From NCBI GenBank assembly GCA_038380795.1, contig CM076279.1, forward strand, positions 8,261,001 through 8,325,000: DNA of 64,000 nucleotides, read 5' to 3'. The notes below the pieces were generated by a model. It searched no databases. It was not told the DNA's origin and worked only from the letters and a program-made list of their open reading frames with translations. How positions within the stretch are numbered: the stretch's first letter is position 1; each line of letters begins with the position of its first letter. Positions 50,001 through 62,279 of the stretch are shown here, in pieces. This DNA comes from Pyrocephalus nanus. Its lineage: Eukaryota; Chordata; Aves; Passeriformes; Tyrannidae. Position numbers and translations under genes: made by a program.

Positions 50001-53000
50001 GACATGGGTGACTGTGCCTTGGAGAGGACCTTGCTGACCAGCAGCTGCTTGGGAGGGCATAAAGAGAAGACAAAGTTGGTCTTACTAAATATCTTTTACA
50101 CCTGGTCCACAGACACCTTTCCTAGAATCAAGCATGGCTGATTTCAGTGCAGAAATAACCCTGATTCTTCTTGTCCCTGTTTTGAGTCTGGTCCTGCCCG
50201 TACACGTGTCTGAGGAGGGATGGAAGATCCCATGGAAAACTTCCCTGATCATACCTGGGGCAGGGAGTAAAGCAGATCAAATAGTCACCTCTGCAAATTA
50301 ATAAACCAATATCAGAGCATTTGGAGTATTTGGGGAGGAGAATGAAAGAAGGTAAAAATTAGTGACAGGCAACAAATAGAAATGATCAGCAGGTAACCTC
50401 TCCTCTCCCTGAAGCACAATTTACAGCCTTATTTTCAGGCATGTCTAATGCAAGAAGAATTCCACTAAGCAACCAGCAGTTTGTTTCAAAGCTCAGCTAA
50501 CTCATCAACTGGCCCAACTGCCTCATGTCAGATGAATTGTGGCAATCTGCATTTTTGCATGTTGAGCACAGCTCCAAAGAGCTCCGTGCTAACCATCAGT
50601 CAGGAAACAAACTGAATTAAAAGAAAAGCAGTGTGCAAGAATCCTCTCATCTTCCAGGAGTTTCCAGGCCCACAAGGACACACGAGGAAGCTGCTTTGCT
50701 GCTGCAAAGTTCAAAACAGGAGGGCACCTGCTGTGGGTGCTGTTCCAGAAACAATGGCATTCTGTGGCTGTGGTTTGTGAGCCAAGAGTGGAGTGTGAGC
50801 CACACCTCGAGCACACCTCACCTGGCTGAGGGTTATGGGCATCAATTCCCCCCCTGCTCATGCCCTTCTTAATTTAAGCGCCTGTCCACAAGTAGACACA
50901 GCATAGAGAGCATCATTCTTGCTAAAGGACAGCTACTACATTTGACAGATGCATTACACCAGAGCAACAGTGAATGACAAAGAAGCCTTTTAAAGGTAAA
51001 TAAAACCATCACCACCTCCAAAATTCAGGGAAAACACAAAGGACCAAAGAACATTTAATTCCTTAAAAGCACTCCACCATACAGCTGCCGTAGAGCATGG
51101 ATTTTTTTTTTTTTTTTCAAAGCAGAAGCTTCTAGGGAAGATGGACATTGAAAGACATTTTAGAATTGTTTTCACAGGCAAAAAAAAGATATCCAAACTT
51201 GGAAGTGATGCTGATTTAGGTTCAGATGTAATTTTATGTCACTTAAATTTAGTCTTTGCAAAGAGCTCTACTTGATTTATTTTTCTCTTTTTCAGAGTGC
51301 AAGCAGTCAGCTCACAGCTCAGACACGAGGAGTGTGACATCAAGGGCTGGTGGCAGCAATTAGGGACTTTAATTTGCCATGCATAGAAATAAATCAAGTA
51401 TTGACAAGAAAATACATCACTTCCATATTTTTTCAGTGTTATCTTGCTTTCCTGTGCTAATGTTCACACCCCTCAGTCTCCACGTGGTGCTTCCCCAGCA
51501 GAGTGTGACATGCTGGTGGGATGCCTTGAACAGATAAAGGTCTCTCCACAGCTTGTATTAAGTGCACAGGAGACACTGGAGATAAGCAGTTCTGAGTCCA
51601 GTGGGCAGGGAACTGTTCAGAGAGTGGAGCAAAAACCATGCCTGAATTCCCAGAGGGCCATGAATGGACACAGATCGAAGCAGAGTTGAATTACATTTTC
51701 AGCCACAGCAGAGAAGTGACTTTGAGCAAAAGCACAAAACAAACAAACAAACAAACCACATTTACAGCAAAGCCATTTGGACAGAAAAACATTTCTCAGC
51801 TGCTCCTCCAGCGCTTGAGAGCACTGAAAATTCTGCCCAAAAGTTCCAGAGACCCTCAGAAATCACAAAAGCCTGAATGGAAATGACTTCCTCAAACCCA
51901 GGGCAGAAAGCTCTTCCACTGCTCCAACCAACACCTGCCAGAAGGAAAGGGATTTCCTGCAAACAGGAGAGAACCACCACAGCTCTGGGGCTGTGAGGAG
52001 CTAAAGCACAGCTGTGGGGCTACCAAAAAAAAAAAAAGAAAGCAAAGGAAGGAAGTAGTTTCTGGCAGAGCAGCAGCCTCTCCCTCCACACCAGCAGTCT
52101 CCACTCACTGACACACAGGCAGACTGTGGAATTCCTCCTGGCCGCCCCACTCCAGCCCAAACTGTCCAGTTTAAGCAGGTTTTAAGGCCAAAAAGGTGGT
52201 GTTTTCATGGCAACATAACTACTAGGCAACAGTAGTCTTGCTGTTAAATCCTAGTGGAGTAATGGCAGCTGGAGAGGGTTTCCTCTGCTGCTTTGTCAGT
52301 AAAACACCAGTATCTTATTTCCAGTAATATCAGGGGTGTAAGACAGATTTTGCCTTTCTGCAGAGGAAAGACCCCGTTTTTATCACTGTCAAAGGGCAAA
52401 CCCTGCAAAGCAACTGTTCTTTGAGGTGCAGCACAAAGACATGATTTTCAGAAGAATTAAAGTAACGCTCATTTGGCAACCCCAGCATCACATTCCTTCC
52501 TACCTGGGAGTTTCCTCCTCCCAACCCCATGCTCATTCCTTCCAGCCACATCCTTTGCTCTTGCCATCGTTGAAGTCAATGTTATTAACTTGAAGGCTAA
52601 AGCAGGGCACATTTGAAGCCCAAACTCCCCAAAATAGAGTCCCTGTCTTAGTTCCAGCATTGACAATGATGATGAAGGTGAGTTTACCCCGCACAGAAAA
52701 TAGTCCACAAAAAAGAATGGGAATTTCAAGGCTTGAAATCAACCCTATAAATAATACATTCAGTAAGAGCATTGATTCATAAGTTAAGATAGGAAGGAAT
52801 TGCACCCTGCTCATATAACACACATGGCCACAAGGAAAAGTGGCAATACTTACAGGTAATAAAACCCACTCACAATTTGCAAACAGCTGCACAAACCACT
52901 ACTGGAACTGTTTCTCTCAAAGTATTTTTCCTTCTATGGAAATAATTTTGCCTCTGGTGGTGATGGATCCCTACTAGACAATTGCATTTCAAGGCTTGGT

Positions 53001-55840
53001 GAGCTGAAAGAGGCACCAGCCCTTCTCCCTCATCCACTGCAGCAACCAGAGCCCCACACAGGCACAGAGACCAGGCTAGAAAAGGGCTGCTTTTCACTCC
53101 ACAAAACAGAGGTGGCTTCAGTGGGCACAAGCCCCAAGAAGGAGGCCCAGAGAAATGTCAGAAGCAGCAGCAGTTTTGGGGGAAACTCAGAGGCCTGTGA
53201 GCTGTGTTGGGTGGGAGATAAGTGGAGACAACATGGATCAAACTTGGATGCCCAGATGAGAAGACCCCAGAGATTCACAGTATTCAGCTCAGCACAGCCC
53301 AGGAGCCCATTCTCCCACAGAAACATGGCAGCATATTTTGCAAGTTTGTACCACATCCAGCCTCCAGAATGCCTGTGAACACACAACACTTTTTAGGGGA
53401 AAAAAACCTTGACATTCAGCAAACCACTTGAGTGATAGCAATGCCCTCCCAGGCTCCCAGCACAAATTCATGTCCCCCTCTCCCCCAGTTAAAGATTTTT
53501 CTTATCACCCCATTTCTCCTGAGTTAACAATGACACTCAGTGGTCAGGAGGATTCCCTGCAGTCTATACTCATGCTCCAGCATCCAACAGTTAATGTTCA
53601 TTATACACTGCACACAGCAAATGTCTTCTGAGTTTCAGGATCCTAAGGCAGGGCTTAAGTTATACAGAAAGATCAGGATAGAAAGGCTTTAGAAAAAGGT
53701 GAAACCAAACCATAGCATCTTTTCCAATTTGTGCAGTGACCCAGGAAAAATTTTCCATCAATCCCAATCCAGGCTATTAAAAAAAATAAAAAATAGTAAA
53801 AAAAAAAAGCAGACCAGGAGGCAGAGGCAGCTCTAGATCAAATTATTAAACAGAGAACATGTGGTCAGAGCAAGTCACACTGCTACCAAACAGATCCAAA
53901 CCACAAGCTGAAGAGTGAGGTACTTACAATGGCAAAGTTTTGTTCTGTTCTCCTCTCCCACCCCCAAGGATGGATGCAAAACAACTGCACAAAACACAGC
54001 TCCAAACTCGGCCTCTGGAGCTTGGTCCTGTTGCTTTCTTGACACAATAGAATTTCTCCTGTGTTTTAGTTCTGGTAAGTCACAGTGTGATGGATAACCA
54101 GGAGAGGATCAAAAGCAAGTGCTATTGTGCATGGACAAATACATGATGAATAATTAGAGTCCATTTCCAAACAGCATTTAATCAGCAGATTTGAAGGACT
54201 CCTATGGCTCCAGCACTGGTTGGATGCCTTTCAGTTTTGACCTAGACACAATATAGCTTTCAATGAATTAAATGGTTTGATTTACAATGTTCTTGTGCTG
54301 AAAGAAAAACAAGCAATTAGATATCACACTTCAGCCACTGTAACATTTTGCATATCCTATTTCTAATTCTCCTCTTCCCTAAAGTGCTGTGCTTATTATT
54401 TTCCAGGAAACAGTCTGACACTTTTTTCAATATATCTGGACTGTAACTTAGGCAAATGCACAAAAAGCAGGAATTATTCTTTCAAATTATTTTACAATGT
54501 AAAGCACAGATAATTTTCAGTGTATTTATACACTGGCAGAATCTTAAAGCATGTATTTTACTCTTTCTAACAATAACAATTCAGTTCTTTTAAGACTGTT
54601 CGTTTCTCTAGAACATTATTGTGCCACAAAGACAAAGCCTTTCCACCCTGTTTATTTGCAAAGGGAATTCATTTCAGTCTTACACAGGGTTCTGTTTTTT
54701 CTCTTACCATTGTGGCATAACTGTTTTCCATCGTTTCAGGGAGAGCATCAGTAAGATCTACCTTATTATTAAACATTATTACAGCTGCCAATTCAAGCAC
54801 CGAAGAGACAGGAAACGCAAGAATTCACATTTGGCTCCCAGCGTGTATACATTCAGATCCTAACTCTAGAATAAGATCTGCCTTCGAGTTCTCTGAAGTT
54901 CTTTATGCTCAGAACTGCCCCCACTGAGCATAATTTGGGCTCCCTCAGGGCACCCCTGGCAATGCCAGCATCCCTACAGGCACCTTCAGGGACCAACCCG
55001 ACTGCACCGAGCACTTGGGAGGGTCCCACCATGGAACTGATGCTGCAGGAACATCAGCAAATGAGACACCAGGATATCAAACAGAGCCCTTAAAATAAGG
55101 TCCTGAAAAGCATCTGGAAAAGCCATCCTTTAAGCAACATGCCCAGCATCTCACCAGAAGTCAGTGTAATTTGGAGGGGAACTGAACCTCCACAGGAGCT
55201 CCCTGCAGTGAAGCATCCTGAGGTCACCGTGCAGGGACATCCCATGTGCCAGCTAGCCCGTGGTAAGAGCTACAAAAGACTCAAATACACTCAAGCACAG
55301 AATTTTAGAGGCTGAGGTTGAAGAAGTCTCCTCTGGGTTGCACATACTCAGAATAAACGAGCTCAGTTCAGCGCTGAAGAGCAGATTGCAATGCCCTCAC
55401 AGCCACTGGGCCTTTCTTAGCCAAAGGCATATTCTAATTAGCTCCATGTCTTTAAGATGAACAGCAGCACAGAAATTAGCATCCTTCAGCCTTGCCCTTC
55501 CTCCTTGTTTACCATTCTAATGATGGAAGGGTGAATTAAAATGCTCCAGAGGATTCTACCTCCCATAAAACACCAATCAGATTCACTGACACAAAAAAAA
55601 AAATTCTGATTATTAAACAGACATTTAAATTATAACTCGGAAGGACTCCAGCTGCCAAAATAAGAGAACTCAATTTTGCAGAGCTCTGACACAGTAACAT
55701 AAATCTCTGCCAGATGAATCAGCTCGGAAAGCCAGCAAAGTGACCCAAAGTGTGACCTTCACCCACAGAACTCAACTCCCCCTGTAGGACTCCTGCAGGA
55801 TGGGCACCAGTGAGGAATTAAACTTAGAGAAGAGCTCAGT
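50001..55840. other. Non-coding DNA with homopolymer runs
   Basis: It contains a 16-T run (51102-51117), an AAAC microsatellite (51736-51757), a 13-A run (52025-52037) and an A-rich tract at about 53778-53808. Otherwise it is unique AT-rich sequence without a recognisable gene, RNA or transposon. Confidence 0.5.
51736..51757 (+). repeat. (AAAC)n microsatellite
   Basis: About five tandem AAAC units in a row; a simple tetranucleotide repeat with no associated element. Confidence 0.85.
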
Positions 55841-56230
55841 TTTTAACGAGCATTCACTGGTGGAGTGCCCTGCCCATAAAGCCACTGCCTCAGTGACACA
55901 GGACATATCAGCCAAGAAGGTCACTTTATTTACATGGCAAGTGCTGAGCATTTAATTACATTGCAAGACCATCCTATGCAGTAATTACAGGCTACTTGCC
56001 AACTAATTATTTCTTCCCTTTCCCCATTCTCAAGCCTGCAGCTGCTACATAACAGTGACCACACTCTGACTTTTGTTCAGACAACCTCCAATGAACACAC
56101 AGTTAACCAAGAAGTCTACTTAGTAAATAATAGCTGCTATTAATATTAATGGCAGCTACATCGCTGGGAAAATTATTTACTTGCTAAGACCTAGGGGGCT
56201 GTTGGAAAGCAAATGAAGGGTTTTCAGAGA
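55841..56230. promoter_or_regulatory. Candidate conserved AT-rich block
   Basis: A repeat-free block dense in homeodomain and forkhead-like strings: TTTATTTACATGG, TTTAATTACATTG, GTAATTACAGG, CTAATTATTTC, AGTAAATAATAG, and the near-perfect 28-bp palindrome at 56131-56158. CpGs are few (AACGAG, ATCGCT). There is no plausible coding frame. This is the window's most enhancer-like stretch by eye; the function is inferred. Confidence 0.35.
56131..56158. repeat. 28-bp near-perfect palindrome
   Basis: The outer arms TAGCTGC (56131-56137) and GCAGCTA (56152-56158) are exactly complementary. The centre ATTAATATTAAT (56139-56150) is itself a perfect 12-bp palindrome. The single imperfect pair is T at 56138 with G at 56151, a wobble. 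The core offers symmetric TAAT sites and the arms carry AGCTG half E-boxes. No transposon end or RNA gene is evident. Confidence 0.8.
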
Positions 56231-56604
56231 TTAAACTTGTTACAGGACTTCCCTAGCTCAGGTAACCCAGCTCCAAAACCTCCTAGTGCAGATGTTCCAT
56301 GATGTGCCAGATCCTGGGGACCCCACACCTCAGCCAGGTGATTACAACCAGGATGTGGGGGGAAAATTCTCTCCTTTTCAAGAGGCCCAATTCATGCTCT
56401 GAAAAGATATCAACTTAACCCCCTCCCTTCGAAATTACTTTTCAAAAGTGCACCTTGGGATCTTGCATCACATCCGAGTGAAAATAAAGGACAAGCAGAA
56501 AATAAAGAGATTATCAAGACAGGAACTCCAAGTGCTGAAGAGGTAAGAAAGGCATATTTTTGTACTAGGATAATAAAAAGAATTTATTTATGACGTTTTA
56601 ACTG

Positions 56605-56775
56605 GGGAAAACAAAGCACTTCACAACAGTGATAAACATGATAATCTATTTACAGCAAAGAGACTGAGGCACAGCAAAGAATTTATCCAAAATCCCACAA
56701 GCCAGTAACAGCATCAAGAATTACACCAACTTCCCAGCAGGGACTTCAGCACTCCCATCCAAGTCTGCATCACCC
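56605..56775 (+). mobile_element. MIR-like ancient SINE/LINE tail
   Basis: Recognised from the AAAGCACTTCACA string (56613-56625), then a TTTACAG followed by ACTGAGGCACAG (56663-56674), then ATTTATCCAAAATCCCACAAGCCAGTAA-type sequence, here in pieces matching the family's TTGCCCAAGGTCACACAGCTAGTAA, and a degenerate AGCATCAAGAATTACACC portion. This order is that of MIR/L2-type elements that spread early in amniote history. Many substitutions fit great age. The exact family and both ends are uncertain. Confidence 0.65.
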
Positions 56776-59700
56776 AAGGACGTCAAACAGCTGACAGGTG
56801 ACTAGAAAAACTGAAACACTGGGAATAAGGAGGCATAAAAGGGAGATTTGTATTGTTCAGTTACCCTCTGTGACACTGAGCTCTGCCAGCTTTAAATGAC
56901 TGCAGTGGGTACATCGTCATCAGACCTATTCAGAGCGAGATGAATCAAGCCCTAGAAGTGCCTTTTTCCTGCTCTCATTTTCAATGCAAGTTACCTGAGC
57001 AGTCACTCTGATGCAGACACTGACACTGCAAGTGGTGGAATTTTAATGGGTGAGTTTTGTGCCAGACCTCTGGTTTTTTCCCTGGGCAATAGCTACACCA
57101 AGACAATGCCTACACCTCTCAAAGTCATGCCTGTTGAGAGAGATGTTCATATTCGATACAAAAGGTATCCTTTTCATATGAAAAACTTTGTTCCTATAGA
57201 TGGAAAAAAAAAACCAACTCATTTTTCTGGTTGCTATCAACCAAGGTCTCTTTCTGAAGTAAAGCATTGAAAAGAGACACTTTTCAGCCAAATGCTACAA
57301 AAGTTCACATTTGGCAAAGAACATCCTGCTCTTGCTTCTCTGAGAAGCTACAAGGGTTTAAGATATGGATTGTCTATAAAGGTAAAAACATCCAGTACTC
57401 TATCAGAAATCAGCCCAAATTCAGGTAAGTGCCACGTGCTGCCACCCCACAGCAATGGACTAGGAAGGAAAGTGGGACAAAGATGGGCTGGTGGTGGCAC
57501 CCACTGCAGGTCATAGCACATCCAGGCAGGACACTCACTTGTCTGAGGTGCAGAGCATGTCCTTGGCCATAAAAACTTCAACTTCTCCTCCATAGGCAAC
57601 AATCTGTCCTTCAGTCTCTCTTTTCATTGCAGCAACGTGGCCATTTAAAAAAAAAATCAATATATGCATCTGCAAGACCATCTAAGCATTAAAAGCTCTT
57701 TGTTTTGACATGCAAACACAAAGCTGTGTGCAGCACTGCAATCTTAGCTTGTACCTATCCAAAATCCCACTCACCCAAAGCACCCTCAGGCAGGTTGGGG
57801 GGGGTCCTGCCCGGCAGTGTCACCCAGGAGTCAAACACTGACACCCTCACAAACAAGTGACTCATCTCCCAGGCATCGCTGAGCTCCAGTTGCTCCAACA
57901 TCATCACCACAGAGCCTGCCAGAATATTGGCTCGATGCAAAGAGGATTTCAAGACATTTCTGCACCATCCAAGACTGATTTTCACACCCAGAAGCTTTGT
58001 AAAGTATCACTTTACTATTTCCTTGGCATCACTTTGGTTAAACTGTTTAATGCCACTGAAGGAAAAAGCTGTTCACACAAATGGTTCCAGCTGTGGCAGC
58101 TGCCCAGCTGATTATTTCACTGGGGCACTGAGAGCATCTGGATGCTGAAGATGTGGTCCCAAACCAGGCAGCACGTCCAGCTGCCACAAACCTTCCCCAG
58201 CTCAGCTTCCTCGAGACACTGGCAGTGTCCCCACGATTTTGTCAGGTCCAGATCTGGGCTGATCATTCCTGGACACCCTTCCCCTATCACACAAACTTTA
58301 TGCCAGGGTGGTTTTTTTTGTAATTTGTAAGGAAAAAAAAAGAAAGTCCTTAGTGGGATTGCAGCAATTTGAGGCAACAAACACAATTTCAGCGAGGAAG
58401 CAAAGATGGGCACAGCTTTATGGCCAGAACAGTGACAGCTTTTGCTGTGGAACAACCACTAAGCCCAGAAAGAGTTAACTACAGCTGAGCTTCCTCACTG
58501 CCCCAAACCTGTAAAGTAAATAACAGACTTTTCTGCACTGAGGCATCTCCTGTTACCAGCCTGGAGGGGATTTATATCCTTGAGTTAAGCCATAAGGAGT
58601 CATGCTTATGTAACAGAACAGTTTACACAGCCCCAAAGGTCTCCAGGCACTGCTCTAATGCTTCATAAACTTCCAGGCTAGAGGGTACTTAGTAATAACA
58701 CTCCCTCATTCACTACCTTCAAGATTTCCTGGGATTTTAGCCTAGCACTCTTGCATTTTTTAATAAAAATCCCAATGTCATTTCATGCCATGTTGGCATG
58801 TGGCTCCATTATTTTGTCCAAATTAAAAACCTATAACGTGTCCTGTTCCTGTTCACTGCCTTTGTCATCTCTGTGAAGTTTCTTTTGTTAAATAAGGGCT
58901 GAAAACAACAGCCACCCCAAACCTGCTGCAGGGCCAACCTCCCAGCCACGTGATGTGTCCTCATTTCCCTGGGATGTTCTGGCATTTCATTGATTCAGAC
59001 AAGCAGAAAGCACAAGGCGTAGCTGGTGCAGCACCTGGGGCTCCAAAAACCTGCAGCTCCTCCTGGGCAAAGCGTTCCTGGCTGCTGGTCCAGCAGTGCT
59101 GGCTCCCACAGCACCCACCAAAATATCTCCCACGACATCTTCTTGTGGTGAAGATGGACTGAATTTGGAAACAACGTGCTTTCAGATGAATCTATGTAGC
59201 CCAGTAAAACACTGATATTATTAGGGCAGTGCATAACAGACCAAGAACCTCGATTTTAACACTGATGGGGTCAAGCTTCAGGGTATTTTACCTCTGCAAC
59301 TGTTCAGTCTTCCACCTCTGAACCCAGTTTTCTCTCTATATCCCACAGCTCTCGTGCTGTGCAGAGATACACAACCAAAATAACAGACCTGGAGCCCTTG
59401 TCTTGGCCATCATCCAGCAAGGGATGAACAAGGGGCACCTGCTCTGCCTCAAACATCTCCCCTGCCCTTGGCTGTGCAAGGGACAGGTTCAGCAGCATCC
59501 ACCAGACAACAAGCCCAGCCCAGCTCCCTGTTTACAAACCCACATCAGTCATTTGGGGAAGGATCTCCAGGGGCTAAATGTCGTGGTGAAAAGCTATTTG
59601 GTATTCATCCAAAACCAAAACAGATCTGTCTCGCTCGAGTCAGGACACCTCATCCTTGAATTCCCTCCAGGCAAGATCAGCAGCAGATGACACAGTGTCA

Positions 59701-60100
59701 TGCTTTATAAATGTCACACAACAGGGCCAAAACTGCTTCTGCCTTCACCGAGGGAAGAGAGACTGTGCTCATCTGCCCTGGCCTCACATGTTACACAAGC
59801 CAGGAGTCACTCCAGGTGGAAACTGTCAGGAATTATCCCTCTGCTACTCCAAAAAAGCTTATTTTTCCAAGCTGCTTTCCTTTGGAAAAGGTTACTTTAT
59901 TCATACCAATTAAGCATTGCTTTTTACATCCCTCTGGACTTCCAAAAAACAGCATTTAATACTGATGGGAGAGAGGATTTGATAATCATGTCTTGGCCAA
60001 AGATCCCCAAAAATGAGCTACCAGAACACCTGTGGCATTAGGATATTCCTCTGCAGCTGGAGGGTTGTAGCTGGAGTGGCACAGCTGGAGAGGGAACCTC
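56776..60100. other. Non-coding DNA with one exon-like unit
   Basis: Mostly unique sequence without recognised elements. A short unit at 57288-57424 has good splice-like borders. A 7-G run lies near 57797. Frames up to 113 codons show no domain. Confidence 0.5.
57288..57424 (+). other. Exon-like unit with consensus splice borders (weak)
   Basis: Upstream is ACTTTTCAG ending at 57287, a short acceptor-like pyrimidine tract with AG. Downstream is CAG followed by GTAAGT at 57425-57430, a full consensus donor. The 137 bp between them are open in the frame of the ATG at 57292 (44 codons up to the donor). The translation has no domain I recognise. Consensus donors occur by chance in 64 kb, and no neighbouring exons were found. 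Confidence 0.12.
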
Positions 60101-60109
60101 CAGTCTGTC

Positions 60110-60245
60110 TGGACATGCAGGAACAGATCAACAAGCCAGGGTGGAACCCCATTATGTGATGGGACAATCCACTTCCAGACACTGGAGAAGAGCTGGAACA
60201 CCTCAGTGGTCCCTTCCAACTTTACCCACGCTGTGAAATCCTTTC
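60110..60245 (+). mobile_element. Possible degraded CR1 3' end (weak)
   Basis: The string GTGGTCCCTTCCAACTTTAC followed by ACGCTGTGAAATCC resembles the CR1 terminus AGGTCCCTTCCAACCCxxACCATTCTGTGATTC. Upstream sequence only loosely fits the CR1 3' untranslated region, so this may be an older or chance match. Confidence 0.35.
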
Positions 60246-60446
60246 TGCTGCTCTTCAGGAGCTCTCCAGCTGATCTGAGACCCCTCTCCAGACATCTCTT
60301 GATGGCACTGACATCAAACTGGTAGGAGTGGGATGGATTAAGGCTCCTGTCCCCTGGCAGCTTCAAATTAAAGCCCTCTTAGTATGTTAATTTTAAAAAA
60401 AGTGATATGTGTTTTTAAATGAAAACCACAGGGAAATTGTGCAGGG

Positions 60447-60598
60447 TTTTTTTTTTTTTTATTAAGATCTGAAGCCAATCAAAATGACATCCTTTGTAAA
60501 TGAACATGACTCATTCAGGCATCTTTGTTGAAACGGTGGATTTCTTTCCAGTAATTTAATAGCTGAATGAGTTTATCATGAAGAAAAAAAAAAAAAAA
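60447..60598. repeat. Nested inverted-repeat structure flanked by T14 and A15
   Basis: A 14-T run (60447-60460) and a 15-A run (60584-60598) bound the unit. Inside, ACTCATTCAG (60509-60518) and CTGAATGAGT (60563-60572) are perfectly complementary 10-bp arms with a 44-nt loop. The two inverted pairs are nested, so the whole could fold back on itself. Spacing is asymmetric (48 and 11 nt). No transposase, known MITE family or target duplication was recognised. Confidence 0.6.
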
Positions 60599-61290
60599 GA
60601 CAACAAAACAACCACACCATCATTGATATTCACATAAAGAAACAGAGAGATTTCACAAAATCTACTTGCATTTGACATTTCTCAAGCTCCAAACAGCGAG
60701 TCCTCATTCCATGGGACTGTTTGTTCCTGGAAAACGCAGCCCCAGCTCAACTTCATCTATCAGTTAGTCTAGAACAAACATTTTGTACTTGCAAACAACG
60801 TCTTAATTGGCTAAATGAAAAAAGCAGAACGTTCCCTCCACATAATGAATGGGGATGAGTTTTCTGTGTCTCCTGCCACATTTCCAAGGATGTACATGGG
60901 GACAAGGGAAAGAGACTTGAACAGATCAACAGATCCCACACAGCAAAACTCCTCAAAGTAGTTCCAGTTCTCATGGCTGGATCTTTACCCAGGTGCTGAT
61001 GAAACCTGGCTTTTTTTCTGGCACGAGCAGAGTTCGTGTCTAGACGGACACAGGCTGTGAATCAGAGCACTATCACCCGGCTCGTGGGACTCTCCAAACT
61101 GAGTGATGATTTAAAGCACATCCTTCACTTCGTGCCTGCTCCTTAACCCTTTCACATTTTTGTCCTGCAAGCCACAGCATGATGCACATTTCTGTATTGA
61201 AACTCCAAATCTCTTCAAGGCTCCAGGGCAAGTCTCGGAAAATTTGCTTTAATTCAAAATTTTTCAGCCTGCGAATGAAATTCCAGCGAT
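60599..61290. other. Non-coding DNA, nothing recognisable
   Basis: Unique sequence, slightly CpG-enriched at about 61020-61085 (GGCACGAG, GTTCGTG, AGACGG, CCCGGCTCG). No exon, RNA or repeat is identified. Confidence 0.5.
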
Positions 61291-61311
61291 GGGGGGGGGG
61301 GGGGGGGGGGG
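61291..61311 (+). repeat. Poly(G) homopolymer, 21 nt
   Basis: Twenty-one consecutive G residues, preceded by CAGCGAT and followed by AATCATTC. It has the same properties as the 18-G run 23.6 kb upstream: quadruplex potential, slippage and uncertain true length. Confidence 0.9.
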
Positions 61312-62279
61312 AATCATTCTCTCATCCTACCAGAATTTCTAAGTAGTTCCTATTTACTCACATGTCCCAGCAGAAGTCAAAGGTGTTTGAATTAGGGAGG
61401 TTTTTTTAAGGATTGGCAGAAGATAGAGAGCGTCATTATTAAGCAGCAAAATTAATTAAAGTTCAACAGGCTGGAAAATAATTTTAGATTTCCAGTGAAA
61501 AAAAAAAAAGTTAATTCCCAAGGATGTCATTTCTCACTCCTGTCCTGGCTTCTTTACACCAAAATGATCAAGGGTGGAAGCATTTACAGTATGCACTTCA
61601 AAAGTGAAAGTAAGTGCTGAGGAGGAGTCCCAAGCACATGAACCAAAAGGCCCCGTTCAAAATGGGTCTAACACCTCATCTGCCAACATCTCCTGCAACT
61701 GAGAGACTCCTCAATTTTAGTTTGAAGCTATTCAGTGCAGAAAGAAAGAGCCTTTCCACAGTCTGAGACACAACTAATCTGTTTTCAAACAACAACAAAA
61801 AATTTCATTAAAATCAGACTTCCCTGCCTGGAAGTGTTTTCTGTCCCTTCACTCATCTATTCAGCAAACCCTGTGATACTTCATTGGTCTAGGACTGGTC
61901 AAGAGGTTTTCTCCATCACCACCTGCCGTTTGCCACTCCCTGGCCTAGGCAGGACACCAACTGAGACACAAAGTTATTCCCAGAGCTCCCAGTCCCTGGG
62001 GCAGCACCACTGATGGAAGTGTCCTTGGGGCCAACTCACCCATCTGACAGAGCAACTGGGGGTGGTTTAACAGAACCAGACAGGGCCAGGGCCGTTTGGA
62101 GCCTTCTTTCTTCTTCCCTCCACATTTCAGCTTGGTTTTGTCTCTGCCACACACCCCATTCCCATGTTAATTATGCAAGACTGACAGGGAGCCCTCTTTT
62201 TCTGACACTCTCATCACTTTTATATATATATGAATCAGTCCAACTTTCTCCCCCTCTTCCATGTCAAACATTCATTTAA
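61312..62279. other. Non-coding DNA, nothing recognisable
   Basis: Unique sequence with an A run near 61499-61509 and a short TATATATATATA stretch at about 62220-62231. No gene or repeat family is recognised. Confidence 0.5.
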
